Below, one piece after another: positions 16,792-24,581 of a stretch of 64,000 bases of DNA. Source of the DNA: Cellulomonas sp. C5510. Its GTDB lineage: Bacteria; Actinomycetota; Actinomycetes; Actinomycetales; Cellulomonadaceae. The DNA lies in NCBI RefSeq assembly GCF_019797765.1, contig NZ_CP081862.1, positions 558,001 to 622,000 on the forward strand, read 5' to 3'. How positions within the stretch are numbered: the first letter of the stretch is position 1; each line of letters starts with the position of its first letter. A program made the position numbers and the translations under genes. The notes beneath the pieces were generated by a model, which had not been told where the DNA came from, made no database searches, and saw only the letters and a program-made list of their open reading frames with translations.

Positions 16792-19157
16792 GCGGTGTCC
16801 GTCCTCCACGGGTCGGGGGCGTGGTCGTCGACGTCGGGCACGGCGACCGGGGTGACCGCGGCCACGCGGTGCGCGGCGACGACGATCTCGGCGTCCCGGG
16901 TCGTGTCGACGACGCGCACGCGGCCGCCGTCCACCCGGACGGGACGCACGCGCCGCCGCTCCAGGGCGCCGCGCGAGCCGACCACGTCCAGCCACACCTC
17001 GGTGTGCCCGGCGGCCGCCTCGCGCAGCAGCCCCAACGCCTCGGCGACGTCGGCTGTTCCCCCCGCGCGGCCCGGGCCGCCGGCACCGGTGCCGGCGGTC
17101 GCGGACGCTGCCGGACCCGCCCCGGGTGTCGTCCCGGGGCGCGCCGCGGCGCGGGGCTCCGACCCCGCGCGGCGCAGCAGGCCGACCAGGGCCGCCGCCC
17201 GCTCGGCCTGCGGCACCCCGCCGCGTGCCGGCTCGTCGGCGCGCGTCCGGCCGGCGGTGACCCGGCGGACGGTCGGCGCCGCGTGCAGCACCTGCCCGTC
17301 GGGCGTCTCCGCCACCGGGGCGAGACCGTGCGCGCGCAGGGCCGCGAGCAGCTCGTGCACAGGCGCCTGGGCGGCGAGCACGGTGGGCGCGAGCCGCACG
17401 AGGCCCAGCGCGGCGTGGCGCGGGTCCTCGGCGAGGCCCGCGAGCAGGGCGGGGTCCTCGGCCCGGACGTACGACGAGGCGGCGCCGGCGCGCAGCCGCC
17501 CGTGCCGCCGGGCGGCGTCGCGGACCAGGTACTCCAGCGGCTGCGGGACCCGGCCCCGGGCGTGCGTGGCGAGCGCCCCGAGCAGGTCGTCCGCGGAGCG
17601 GCCCGCGTCGAGGGCCGAGCGGACCGACTCCGGCGTGAACCGCACGGTGACGGCGCCGCCGCGGGACTCGACACGGGCGCACGCGTCGACCAGCGCCTCC
17701 AGGGCGGCGCTCGGGCGCCCCGGGACGATGCCCGTGAGGTCGGCCTGCAGCAGCAGGTCGTCGACCGCGGGCGGCAGGGCGGCGTCCAGCCCGCGCGCCA
17801 GACCGGGCAGCGGGTCCTCGTCCCGCAGCGCGCGGCCGGCGGCGGGCAGCGCGCCCGCGCCGAGCACCCCGAGCCAGCCGGCCTCGCGCAGCACGGCCCC
17901 GACGGCGTCCGTCGGGGGCTGGGCCCGGGGCGTGCGCCACGCGAGGACGGCCCGCACCTGCTCCGGCCCGGGGGCGGCGCCCGGCGCCGCGTCCTCCAGC
18001 ACGTCGAGCACCTGCCGGCGCAGGCGCGGCGCCCACGGCCGGGCGCCGTCCGGGCCGAGCGCCGCGCGCACCCCGCCGCGGTCGTCGCGGGTGCCGACCA
18101 GCGCGGGCGTGCGCGTGGTCGCCGCCCACCACGCCGCCAGCCGGGCCCATCGGCCGGGGAGGTCCCGGGCGAGCCACTCGTCGGCGGCGGTCGTCGGGAC
18201 CCAGTGCGGCGACTCCTCGCCGTCGTCGCGCACCAGGCCGCCGGCGCCCGCGAGCTCGACGACGAACGCCGCCTCCGGCTCGGTGACCTCGAGCGCCGCG
18301 GCCGTGCGCCGCAGGTCCCGGACCCCCAGGCCGCCGGCCCGCAGCACCGGCGGGGGTGCCTGCTCCCACAGCCGGACGAGCCCCGCGACCAGGCGCACGA
18401 CCCGCTCGGCCGCCGCGGCGTGCTCGGCCTCGACCAGGGCGGCGTCGCGGTGCGGGAGGTCCGCGTCACCGGGCGGCGTGGCCGGTGCGCGGTGCGTCCG
18501 GCCGTCGCGCAGCACGAGGGCGACGGACCGGGGCAGCAGGACGTGCCGGTCGTCCGCGCGCACGAGCAGCCCGAGCCGCAGCAGCTCGGCCACGGCGTCG
18601 GCGGCCGGTCCGGCGGACGGGCGGACGCCCACCGGCGGCCCCCAGACGAGGGCGTCGAGCACCGTCCGGCCGGCGGCGGGCGCGGACGCGAGCGCCTCCC
18701 GCACGGCAGCCTCGTCCGGGTCGTCCCCGCGCGCGGCGGCGCGCCCGGCCGCCCCGGGGCCGAGCAGCTCGGCGACGCCGGGCGCCGGACGCAGCAGCGG
18801 GTCCGCGGTGCGCCCCCCCACGGGGTGCAGCAGCGCGAGGTCGGTCGCGTCGCGCAGGGCCTCGCGCACCGACGGGGCGGTCGCCCGGTCGCCGCCGACG
18901 GCCGCCACGACGTCGCGGGCCCGCACACCGGCGCCGGGGTCGGCGCGGTCCAGCAGCACGACGACGGACTCCACGGCCTGCAGCACCGCGGCGTCCACGC
19001 CCGCGAGCGCGCGCTCGAGGCTCGGCCGGCTCGTCGCGCGCGCGGCCAGCGAGGCCAGGGTCGCGGGCGACGGGTGCGCGAGGTCGGGCCGCCGCAGCAG
19101 CAGGCGCACGAGATCGTCGTCGGACCTGCCCCGCAGGTGCTCGCTGAACGTGGCCAT
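16788..19157 (-). CDS. Helicase-associated domain protein (XPB/Ssl2 partner)
   Basis: 789 residues. It begins TFSEHLRGRSDDDLVRLLLRRPDL, the conserved start of the actinobacterial helicase-associated family. It contains LLQADLTGIVPGRP (about 455), typical of the XPB/Ssl2-associated C-terminal domain. The C-terminal 150 residues have an Ala/Gly/Pro linker, then a WYL-like EVWLDVVGSRGALERRRVRPVRV segment. It probably binds or regulates the XPB helicase encoded directly downstream with a 4-nt overlap. TATCGT (19165-19170, minus strand) lies 7 nt upstream of the ATG with no ribosome site, so a leaderless transcript is likely. Confidence 0.87.
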   Translation of the reverse strand: MATFSEHLRGRSDDDLVRLLLRRPDLAHPSPATLASLAARATSRPSLERALAGVDAAVLQAVESVVVLLDRADPGAGVRARDVVAAVGGDRATAPSVREALRDATDLALLHPVGGRTADPLLRPAPGVAELLGPGAAGRAAARGDDPDEAAVREALASAPAAGRTVLDALVWGPPVGVRPSAGPAADAVAELLRLGLLVRADDRHVLLPRSVALVLRDGRTHRAPATPPGDADLPHRDAALVEAEHAAAAERVVRLVAGLVRLWEQAPPPVLRAGGLGVRDLRRTAAALEVTEPEAAFVVELAGAGGLVRDDGEESPHWVPTTAADEWLARDLPGRWARLAAWWAATTRTPALVGTRDDRGGVRAALGPDGARPWAPRLRRQVLDVLEDAAPGAAPGPEQVRAVLAWRTPRAQPPTDAVGAVLREAGWLGVLGAGALPAAGRALRDEDPLPGLARGLDAALPPAVDDLLLQADLTGIVPGRPSAALEALVDACARVESRGGAVTVRFTPESVRSALDAGRSADDLLGALATHARGRVPQPLEYLVRDAARRHGRLRAGAASSYVRAEDPALLAGLAEDPRHAALGLVRLAPTVLAAQAPVHELLAALRAHGLAPVAETPDGQVLHAAPTVRRVTAGRTRADEPARGGVPQAERAAALVGLLRRAGSEPRAAARPGTTPGAGPAASATAGTGAGGPGRAGGTADVAEALGLLREAAAGHTEVWLDVVGSRGALERRRVRPVRVDGGRVRVVDTTRDAEIVVAAHRVAAVTPVAVPDVDDHAPDPWRTDTA

Positions 19158-19220
19158 CCGCACCACGATACGGCGCGGGCCGCGGCTCCCGGCGCGTCGG
19201 CCGACGGCCGGGAACCGGCG

Positions 19221-19240
19221 GGTGCACGATGCGGTGCACC
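19221..19240. promoter_or_regulatory. Palindrome upstream of the MFS transporter gene
   Basis: GGTGCAC (19221-19227) and GTGCACC (19234-19240) form a perfect 7-bp inverted repeat with a 6-nt spacer. It lies 40 nt before the chosen GTG of the transporter, in the divergent region with the helicase operon. It is a candidate operator with no identified regulator. Confidence 0.35.
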
Positions 19241-19279
19241 GCGTGCCGACCCGGTGCGCCGGTGCGGCGGGAGGCAGCG

Positions 19280-20563
19280 GTGGCGGGTGTGCGCCGGACG
19301 CGCGTGGTGGTCGCGAGCACGGCGGGGATCTTCGTCGAGTCGCTGGACTGGACGATGTACGGCCTGCTGGCGCCGTACTTCGCCGGGCAGGTGTTCCCCG
19401 GGGACGACCCGGTGACGAAGGTGCTCGGCGCCTACGCGGTGTTCGCGATCGGGTTCGTGGCCCGGCCGGTCGGGTCGTACCTCATGGGGCGGGTCACGGA
19501 CACCCGCGGCCGGCGGACCGGTCTGCTGGTGTCCGTCTCGCTGATCGCGGTCGGCTCGGCGCTGATCGCCGCGGCACCGACCTACGCGGTCGCGGGGTGG
19601 TGGGCCGCGGTCGTCGTGGTCGCCGCCCGGGTGCTCCAGGGCGTCGCGATGGGCGGCGAGGTCGCGACCGCCGCGACGTACGTGGTCGAGGTCGCGCCCG
19701 CGGACCGGCGGCACCGGTACGGGGCGTTCGCGTACTCCGGGGACGCCCTCGGGACGCTCGGTGCGACGGTGGTGCTCGCGGTGCTGCTGGGTGTGCTCGG
19801 GGCCGACGCCGTGCGGGACGGGGGCTGGCGGGTCGCGTTCGTCGTCGCGGCGCTGTGCGGGCTGCTCGCGCTGTGGATCCGGCGCGGCGTTCCCGAGTCG
19901 GAGGTGTTCGAGCGGTCCCGCGCGGCCGGTCTGCAGGCGCCCGGCCCGCTGCTGCGCGCCCACGCCGGGCGGATGGCGCTCGCGTTCATGCTCACCATCG
20001 GCTCCACCGTCGGCGTCTACTTCGGGTCCGTGTACCTGCCCGAGTTCGCCGGCCACACCGGCCGCTACACCGAGGCCCAGGCCACGTCGCAGCACACCGT
20101 CGCGCTCGTCTGCCTGCTGGTCGCCATGATCGCCTCCGGGTTCCTCGCCGACCGGTTCGGGCCGCTCGCGCTGATCCGCACCGGGTTCACCGCCGCGGCG
20201 GTGCTCGTCGTGCCGCTCATGCTGGGGCTGGCGTCCGGGGTGCTGCCGTACGTGGTCGCCGCGCCGCTGCTGACGACCTGCGTCGGGCTCCAGCTCGGCG
20301 TCACCCCCGTCGCCGGCGCGCGGCTGTTCCCGGTGCCGATCCGCGCCGTGGGGCTGGGCGTGCCCGCCGGGGCCGCCATCGCCGTGTTCGGCGGTACGTT
20401 CCTGTTCGTGGCCGAGTGGTTGATCGCGCAGGACGCGCTGCGCCTCGTGCCCGTGTACGCCGCCGTCGGCCTCGCGGTCTCCGCCGTCGGGTCGTGGCTG
20501 GTGTCCGAGCGCCTCATGTACCCCGCCGACATCCCGGCGGAGCCCGCTGCCCTGGAGGTCTGA
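19280..20563 (+). CDS. MFS transporter, metabolite:H+ symporter (MHS) type
   Basis: 427 residues with about 12 hydrophobic segments. It begins STAGIFVESLDWTMYGLLAPYF, which is how MHS carriers (ProP, KgtP, ShiA type) start, and has RPVGSYLMGRVTDTRGRR in the loop 2-3 signature. MHS members import organic acids, betaines or similar solutes with protons. I chose GTG 19280 because GGGAGG (19269-19274) lies 5 nt upstream; an earlier in-frame start at 19229 runs into the palindrome region. The M20 amidohydrolase gene begins 3 nt after its stop, so transport and hydrolysis of one substrate class (for example N-acyl amino acids) may be linked; that is inference. Confidence 0.88.
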   Translation: MAGVRRTRVVVASTAGIFVESLDWTMYGLLAPYFAGQVFPGDDPVTKVLGAYAVFAIGFVARPVGSYLMGRVTDTRGRRTGLLVSVSLIAVGSALIAAAPTYAVAGWWAAVVVVAARVLQGVAMGGEVATAATYVVEVAPADRRHRYGAFAYSGDALGTLGATVVLAVLLGVLGADAVRDGGWRVAFVVAALCGLLALWIRRGVPESEVFERSRAAGLQAPGPLLRAHAGRMALAFMLTIGSTVGVYFGSVYLPEFAGHTGRYTEAQATSQHTVALVCLLVAMIASGFLADRFGPLALIRTGFTAAAVLVVPLMLGLASGVLPYVVAAPLLTTCVGLQLGVTPVAGARLFPVPIRAVGLGVPAGAAIAVFGGTFLFVAEWLIAQDALRLVPVYAAVGLAVSAVGSWLVSERLMYPADIPAEPAALEV

Positions 20564-20566
20564 ACC

Positions 20567-21781
20567 GTGCTCGACCCCGCCGTCCTGACCGCGCTGCGCG
20601 AGGAGGCCGCCGCCCAGCTCCCCGAGGTGGTCGCCCTGCGGCACGCGCTGCACCGCACCCCCGAGCTCGGCCTGCACCTGCCGCGCACGCAGGCGCTCGT
20701 GCTCGAGGCGCTCGCGCCGCTCGACCTGGAGGTCGTCACCGGCACGGGGCTGACGTCCGTCGTCGCGGTGCTGCGCGGCGGGCGCCCCGGCCCCGCGGTG
20801 CTGCTGCGCGGCGACATGGACGGGCTGCCGGTCACGGAGGACTCGGGCGAGCCGTTCACCTCGGAGAACCCCGGCGTCATGCACGCGTGCGGGCACGACC
20901 TGCACGTCGCGGGGCTCGTCGGTGCCGCGCGGCTGCTCGCCGCGCGCCGGGAGACGCTGCCGGGCTCGGTCGTGCTGATGTTCCAGCCCGGCGAGGAGGG
21001 CGACCACGGCGCCCGGCACATGATCGACGAGGGCGTGCTCGACGCGGCCGGCGAGCGGGTGGTCGCCGCCTACGGGCTGCACGTGCTGTCGGCCCTGCTG
21101 CCCGCCGGTCTCGTCACGTCCCGGCCCGGCACGATGCTCGCCGCCGCCGACACCGTGCACGTCACGGTCCACGGCCGGGGCGGCCACGGCTCCATGCCGC
21201 ACCTGGCGCAGGACCCCGTTCCCGTCGCGGCGGAGATCGTCCTCGCCCTGCAGGCCGCGGTCACCCGGCAGTTCGACGTCTTCGACCCGGTGGTCGTCAC
21301 CGTCGGGCGGATCGAGGCGGGCACCACCGACAACGTCATCCCCGCCGAGGCGCGCCTCGAGGCGACGGTGCGCACGTTCTCCGAGGCCACCCACGGCGTC
21401 GTGGCCGAGCGCCTGACGCGGGTGTGCGAGGGCGTCGCCGCCGCGCACGGGATGTCCGTCACCGTCGACTACCGGCCGGGGTACCCGGTCACGTCGAACA
21501 CCCCCGGCGAGGTCGGGCGTGCCGCGGACCTCACCCGCGCGCTGTTCGGCGAGTCGGCCTACTACCCGGCGCCGCAGCCGCTGCCGGGGGCGGAGGACTT
21601 CTCGTACGTCCTGCAGCAGGTGCCCGGCACGTACCTGGGCCTCGGTGCCACCCCCGCGGGGCACGACCCGGCGACGGCGGCGTACAACCACGCGGCCCAG
21701 GCCCGCTTCGCCGACGAGGCGCTCGCGGTCGGCCCGGCGGTGCTCGCCGCCCTCGCGCTCGACCGGCTGGCCGAGGGCTGA
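20567..21781 (+). CDS. M20-family amidohydrolase / carboxypeptidase
   Basis: 404 residues, normal for the family. The metal-site motifs are in order: LLRGDMDGLPV, VMHACGHDLHVAGL, MFQPGEEGDHGARHMIDEG, and GRGGHGSMPHLAQDPV of the lid domain. AEDFSYVLQQVPGTYLGLG closes the active site. Relatives hydrolyse N-acetyl or other N-acyl amino acids, hippurate, or IAA conjugates. It lies 3 nt downstream of the MFS gene and is almost certainly cotranscribed with it. There is no signal peptide, so it is cytoplasmic, consistent with substrate import by the neighbour. Confidence 0.92.
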   Translation: MLDPAVLTALREEAAAQLPEVVALRHALHRTPELGLHLPRTQALVLEALAPLDLEVVTGTGLTSVVAVLRGGRPGPAVLLRGDMDGLPVTEDSGEPFTSENPGVMHACGHDLHVAGLVGAARLLAARRETLPGSVVLMFQPGEEGDHGARHMIDEGVLDAAGERVVAAYGLHVLSALLPAGLVTSRPGTMLAAADTVHVTVHGRGGHGSMPHLAQDPVPVAAEIVLALQAAVTRQFDVFDPVVVTVGRIEAGTTDNVIPAEARLEATVRTFSEATHGVVAERLTRVCEGVAAAHGMSVTVDYRPGYPVTSNTPGEVGRAADLTRALFGESAYYPAPQPLPGAEDFSYVLQQVPGTYLGLGATPAGHDPATAAYNHAAQARFADEALAVGPAVLAALALDRLAEG

Positions 21782-21805
21782 GCAGCGGCGCCACCCGTCC
21801 GGGTG

Positions 21806-21831
21806 CTCAGGACGCGGGCGGTGGTGCCGAT
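21806..21831 (+). promoter_or_regulatory. Sigma-28 (FliA)-type promoter upstream of the EAL-HDOD gene
   Basis: CTCA (21806-21809), 16 nt, then GCCGAT (21826-21831). The same sequence and spacing precede flgB, fliM and cheA in the flagellar cluster. It lies 25 nt after the amidohydrolase stop and would give a leader of about 55 nt to ATG 21894. Confidence 0.75.
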
Positions 21832-21893
21832 CAGCAGGTGGTCAACGCCCTCGCGCGGCTTCAGGAGCGCGCGCGCCGACCGGAAGGGACCCC

Positions 21894-23177
21894 ATGGCCC
21901 CGATCACCGCCGGGCACCTGCCCGGGGCGACGCACGAGGTGTGCGTCGCGCGCCAGGGCATCTACGACGTCCTCAGCCGCCCGATCGGCCACGAGCTGCT
22001 GTTCCGCGCGAGCGCCGACGCCGTCGAGTCCGGTGTGCGCCCCGGCATCGACGACAACCGCGCGACGGCCACGGTGATCGTCGCGACGCTCACCGAGTTC
22101 GGCGTGGAGGACCTCGCGGGGAGCGGCGACCTGTTCGTCAACGTGCCCCGGTCCTTCATCGTGGACGAGCTGCCCGTGGCGCTCGACCCGCACCGCGTCG
22201 TCCTCGAGGTGCTCGAGCAGGTCCCCGCGGACGAGGAGGTCGTCGCCGGCGTCGAGCGGCTGCGCCGGCTCGGGTTCGGCATCGCGCTGGACGACTTCGT
22301 GCCCGGCGACGCGCGCTGGCCGCTGCTGCCGCTGTGCGACTACGTCAAGGTCGACATGTCCGACGTCGGGGACCGGCTCGCGGAGTTCGCCGCGCAGCTG
22401 CGCGAGGAGGCGCCGACGGCCGCCCTGGTCGCGGAGCACGTGGAGGACGAGGACGACTTCCTCGCTGCCCAGGACGCCGGGTTCGACCTCTTCCAGGGCT
22501 ACCACTTCCGGCGCCCGACGGTGCTGACCCGGCCCGCGCTCGCCCACCACGCGATGGTCGCCGGCCGGCTGCTCGTCCAGCTCGGCGACCCGCAGGTGTC
22601 CTACCGCCGGCTCGCGCGGCTCACCGCGGCCGACCCGGCGATCGCGCTCAAGGTGTTCCGGGTCGTCAACAGCGTCTCCGGCGCGGGCCGGACCGTCCGC
22701 AACCTGCACCAGGCCCTCGTGCTGCTGGGGCGGGAGCGGTTCCGGGCGATGCTCGTGCTGGAGGTGCTCGCCACCGCCGGCCACCACGACGACGAGATCC
22801 CGCTGATGGCGCTGGCCCGCACGCGCGCCGCCGAGATCCTCGCGCCGCAGGACCCGCTCGAGGCGTCGACCGAGGCGCTGGTGCGCATCGTCTCCGAGCT
22901 GCTCGACGTTCCCGTGGCGGACCTCGACCCGGAGCTGCACCGCTCGCAGCCGAGCGCCCGCGTGGTGGCGGCCTGCGACGTGCTCGACGCGTACCTCGAC
23001 GCCATCGCCGAGGAGCACTCGCCGAGCATCAGGTCCCCGTACTCCGCCCTGCACGTGTCGCTCGTGTACCTGACGGCCCTGCGCGAGGCGCGCGCCCTGC
23101 TCGCCACCGTGTACCAGCCGGTGCCGCGGCTGCAGGCCCTGGACGGCGAGCCGGACGACGGCGTGGCGTTCGGCTGA
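21894..23177 (+). CDS. EAL-HDOD signalling protein (COG3434/YuxH type)
   Basis: 427 residues. The EAL-like domain (about 1-210) is followed by HDOD (about 215-400; RLLVQLGDPQVSYRRLARLT, VFRVVNSVSG, VLLGRERF). The EAL part keeps many positions used by cyclic-di-GMP phosphodiesterases: GHELLFR (ELL for EAL), FVNVPRSFI, VLEVLEQV, GIALDDF, DYVKVDM, VAEHVED and FQGYHF. YuxH-type proteins usually bind rather than cleave, so activity is open. ATG 21894 has GGAAGGGA about 4 nt upstream. A sigma-28 type promoter precedes it, tying this gene, 7.6 kb outside the flagellar island, to the motility regulon. A second, more degenerate paralogue is at 29482-30726. Confidence 0.88.
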   Translation: MAPITAGHLPGATHEVCVARQGIYDVLSRPIGHELLFRASADAVESGVRPGIDDNRATATVIVATLTEFGVEDLAGSGDLFVNVPRSFIVDELPVALDPHRVVLEVLEQVPADEEVVAGVERLRRLGFGIALDDFVPGDARWPLLPLCDYVKVDMSDVGDRLAEFAAQLREEAPTAALVAEHVEDEDDFLAAQDAGFDLFQGYHFRRPTVLTRPALAHHAMVAGRLLVQLGDPQVSYRRLARLTAADPAIALKVFRVVNSVSGAGRTVRNLHQALVLLGRERFRAMLVLEVLATAGHHDDEIPLMALARTRAAEILAPQDPLEASTEALVRIVSELLDVPVADLDPELHRSQPSARVVAACDVLDAYLDAIAEEHSPSIRSPYSALHVSLVYLTALREARALLATVYQPVPRLQALDGEPDDGVAFG

Positions 23178-23251
23178 GGCCGGGGCGCTCCCACCGCCGC
23201 GCGGGGGCACCGCCCGCGGCGGAGCGGGCCGTGGGGACGCGGCGCGACCGG

Positions 23252-23257
23252 TAGCCT
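23252..23257 (+). promoter_or_regulatory. -10 element of the cspB promoter
   Basis: TAGCCT is the same hexamer seen upstream of the LytR_C and GH15-like genes. It would start transcription near 23264, leaving a 45-nt leader that carries the AGGGGA ribosome site of the cold-shock gene. A GTG at 23264 itself could allow leaderless translation of a form 15 residues longer. Confidence 0.45.
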
Positions 23258-23308
23258 GGTGACGTGCGGGCGGTCCGCGCGCTTCCGACGACACACCAGG
23301 GGATCGCA

Positions 23309-23692
23309 GTGCCCACCGGCAAGGTCAAGTGGTTCGACACCGATCGCGGCTTCGGCTTCATCGCCGCCGACGACGGCACCGAGGTGTTCCTGCACGCGTC
23401 CGCCCTGCCCGCCGGCATCGGCTCGCCCAAGCCCGGCACCCGCGTCGACTTCGGTGTGGCGGACGGCCGCCGCGGTCCGCAGGCGCTGTCCGTCAAGCTG
23501 CTCGACCCGGTGCCGTCGGTCGTGAAGGCCGCGCGCAAGCCCGCCGACGACATGGCGGTCATCGTCGAGGACCTCATCAAGGTGCTCGACCGCGTCGGCA
23601 ACGACCTGCGCCGCGGCCGCTACCCCGAGAAGTCCCGCGCCGGCCAGGTCTCCGCCCTGCTGCGCGCCGTCGCCGACGACCTCGAGGCCTGA
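23309..23692 (+). CDS. cspB: Cold-shock domain protein with C-terminal extension (CspB type)
   Basis: 127 residues. The N-terminal cold-shock domain (about 1-66) has GKVKWFDTDRGFGFI and VFLHASAL. The C-terminal extension of about 60 residues is mixed-charge and probably helical, ending VSALLRAVADDLEA. Mycobacterium tuberculosis CspB (Rv0871) has the same length and layout, and its locus carries the same DUF3027 neighbour. I chose GTG 23309 because AGGGGA (23298-23303) lies 5 nt upstream. Its stop is separated from the DUF3027 start by one nucleotide, so the two are cotranscribed. Confidence 0.9.
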   Translation: MPTGKVKWFDTDRGFGFIAADDGTEVFLHASALPAGIGSPKPGTRVDFGVADGRRGPQALSVKLLDPVPSVVKAARKPADDMAVIVEDLIKVLDRVGNDLRRGRYPEKSRAGQVSALLRAVADDLEA

Positions 23693-23693
23693 G

Positions 23694-24581
23694 ATGGCGA
23701 CGGCGACCCAGGACGCGGTGCTCGGCGGCGCCGTCGACCTCGCGCGCGCGGCGGCCCTCGATCTCGCGGAGCACCCCGAGGACGTCGGGGAGCACCTCGG
23801 GTACACCGTCGAGGCCGACCGCCTCGTCTCCCACCGCTTCGCCTGCACCGCGAAGGGCTACCGCGGCTGGGTGTGGACGGTCACGCTGTCGCGCGTGCCG
23901 CGTGCCCGCAAGGCCACCGTGTGCGAGGCGGTCCTGCTGCCCGGCGACGACGCCGTCCTGGCGCCCGCCTGGGTGCCGTGGGAGGAGCGCCTGCGTCCCG
24001 GCGACATCGGTGCCGGCGACGTGCTGCCGTTCCGCGCCGACGACCCGCGCCTGGAGCCCGGCTTCACGCCGACCGGCGACCCGGAGGTCGACGAGGTCGC
24101 GATCGGCGAGCTCGCGCTGGCCCGCAACCGGGTGCTGTCGCCCGTCGGCATCGCGGAGGCGGCCGAGCGCTGGTACCGCGGGCGGCAGGGCCCGGCGACC
24201 GCCGGATCCGTCGCGTCCGCCGAGCCCTGCATGACCTGCGGGTTCCTCGTGCCGCTGCAGGGACCGCTCGGCACCGTGTTCGGCGTGTGCGTCAACGAGT
24301 GGTCGCCCGACGACGGCAAGGTCGTCGCGCTCGAGCACGGCTGCGGCGCCCACTCGGAGACCGACGTCGAGCCGCGCCCGTCGGAGTGGCCGGACGTGCC
24401 GGTGACGCGCGACCTCGTGCTGGAGCCGACCTCGGGCACCGGCGAGGCGGGGGCCGCCGAGGCGGGGGCGACTGCTCAGGGAGCGGTCGATGCCGAGGTG
24501 GACGCGGCCGGGGACGACGTCACCGGAGCAACCCCGGACGCCGGGGCCGGAGAGGCCCCCGCCTCGCAGCCGGAGCCGTGA
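23694..24581 (+). CDS. DUF3027 family protein
   Basis: 295 residues. The conserved region spans about 20-245, with HRFACTAKGYRGWVWTVTLSR, LPGDDAVLAPAWVPWEERLRPGD and the cysteine-containing CMTCGFLVPL followed by FGVCVNEWSPDDG and HGCGAHSE. The Cys/His pattern suggests a bound metal. The C-terminal 50 residues are an acidic Ala/Gly tail. DUF3027 is an uncharacterised actinobacterial family (for example Rv0877). It sits in a conserved block with cspB upstream and a sacsin-like ATPase downstream, whose GTG overlaps its stop as GTGA (24578-24581). Confidence 0.9.
   Translation: MATATQDAVLGGAVDLARAAALDLAEHPEDVGEHLGYTVEADRLVSHRFACTAKGYRGWVWTVTLSRVPRARKATVCEAVLLPGDDAVLAPAWVPWEERLRPGDIGAGDVLPFRADDPRLEPGFTPTGDPEVDEVAIGELALARNRVLSPVGIAEAAERWYRGRQGPATAGSVASAEPCMTCGFLVPLQGPLGTVFGVCVNEWSPDDGKVVALEHGCGAHSETDVEPRPSEWPDVPVTRDLVLEPTSGTGEAGAAEAGATAQGAVDAEVDAAGDDVTGATPDAGAGEAPASQPEP

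Noticed and set aside
16235..21691. An 1818-residue minus-strand frame.
   Set aside because: It covers the N-terminal parts of the helicase genes in the wrong frame and the antisense of the MFS and M20 genes, with low-complexity translation.
12763..22077. A 9.3-kb uninterrupted reading frame on the plus strand.
   Set aside because: It runs antisense through the TPM gene and both helicase genes and then out of frame through the MFS and M20 genes. Stop codons are rare in off-frames at this G+C content, and the translation is Arg/Pro/Gly/Ala-rich with no domain.
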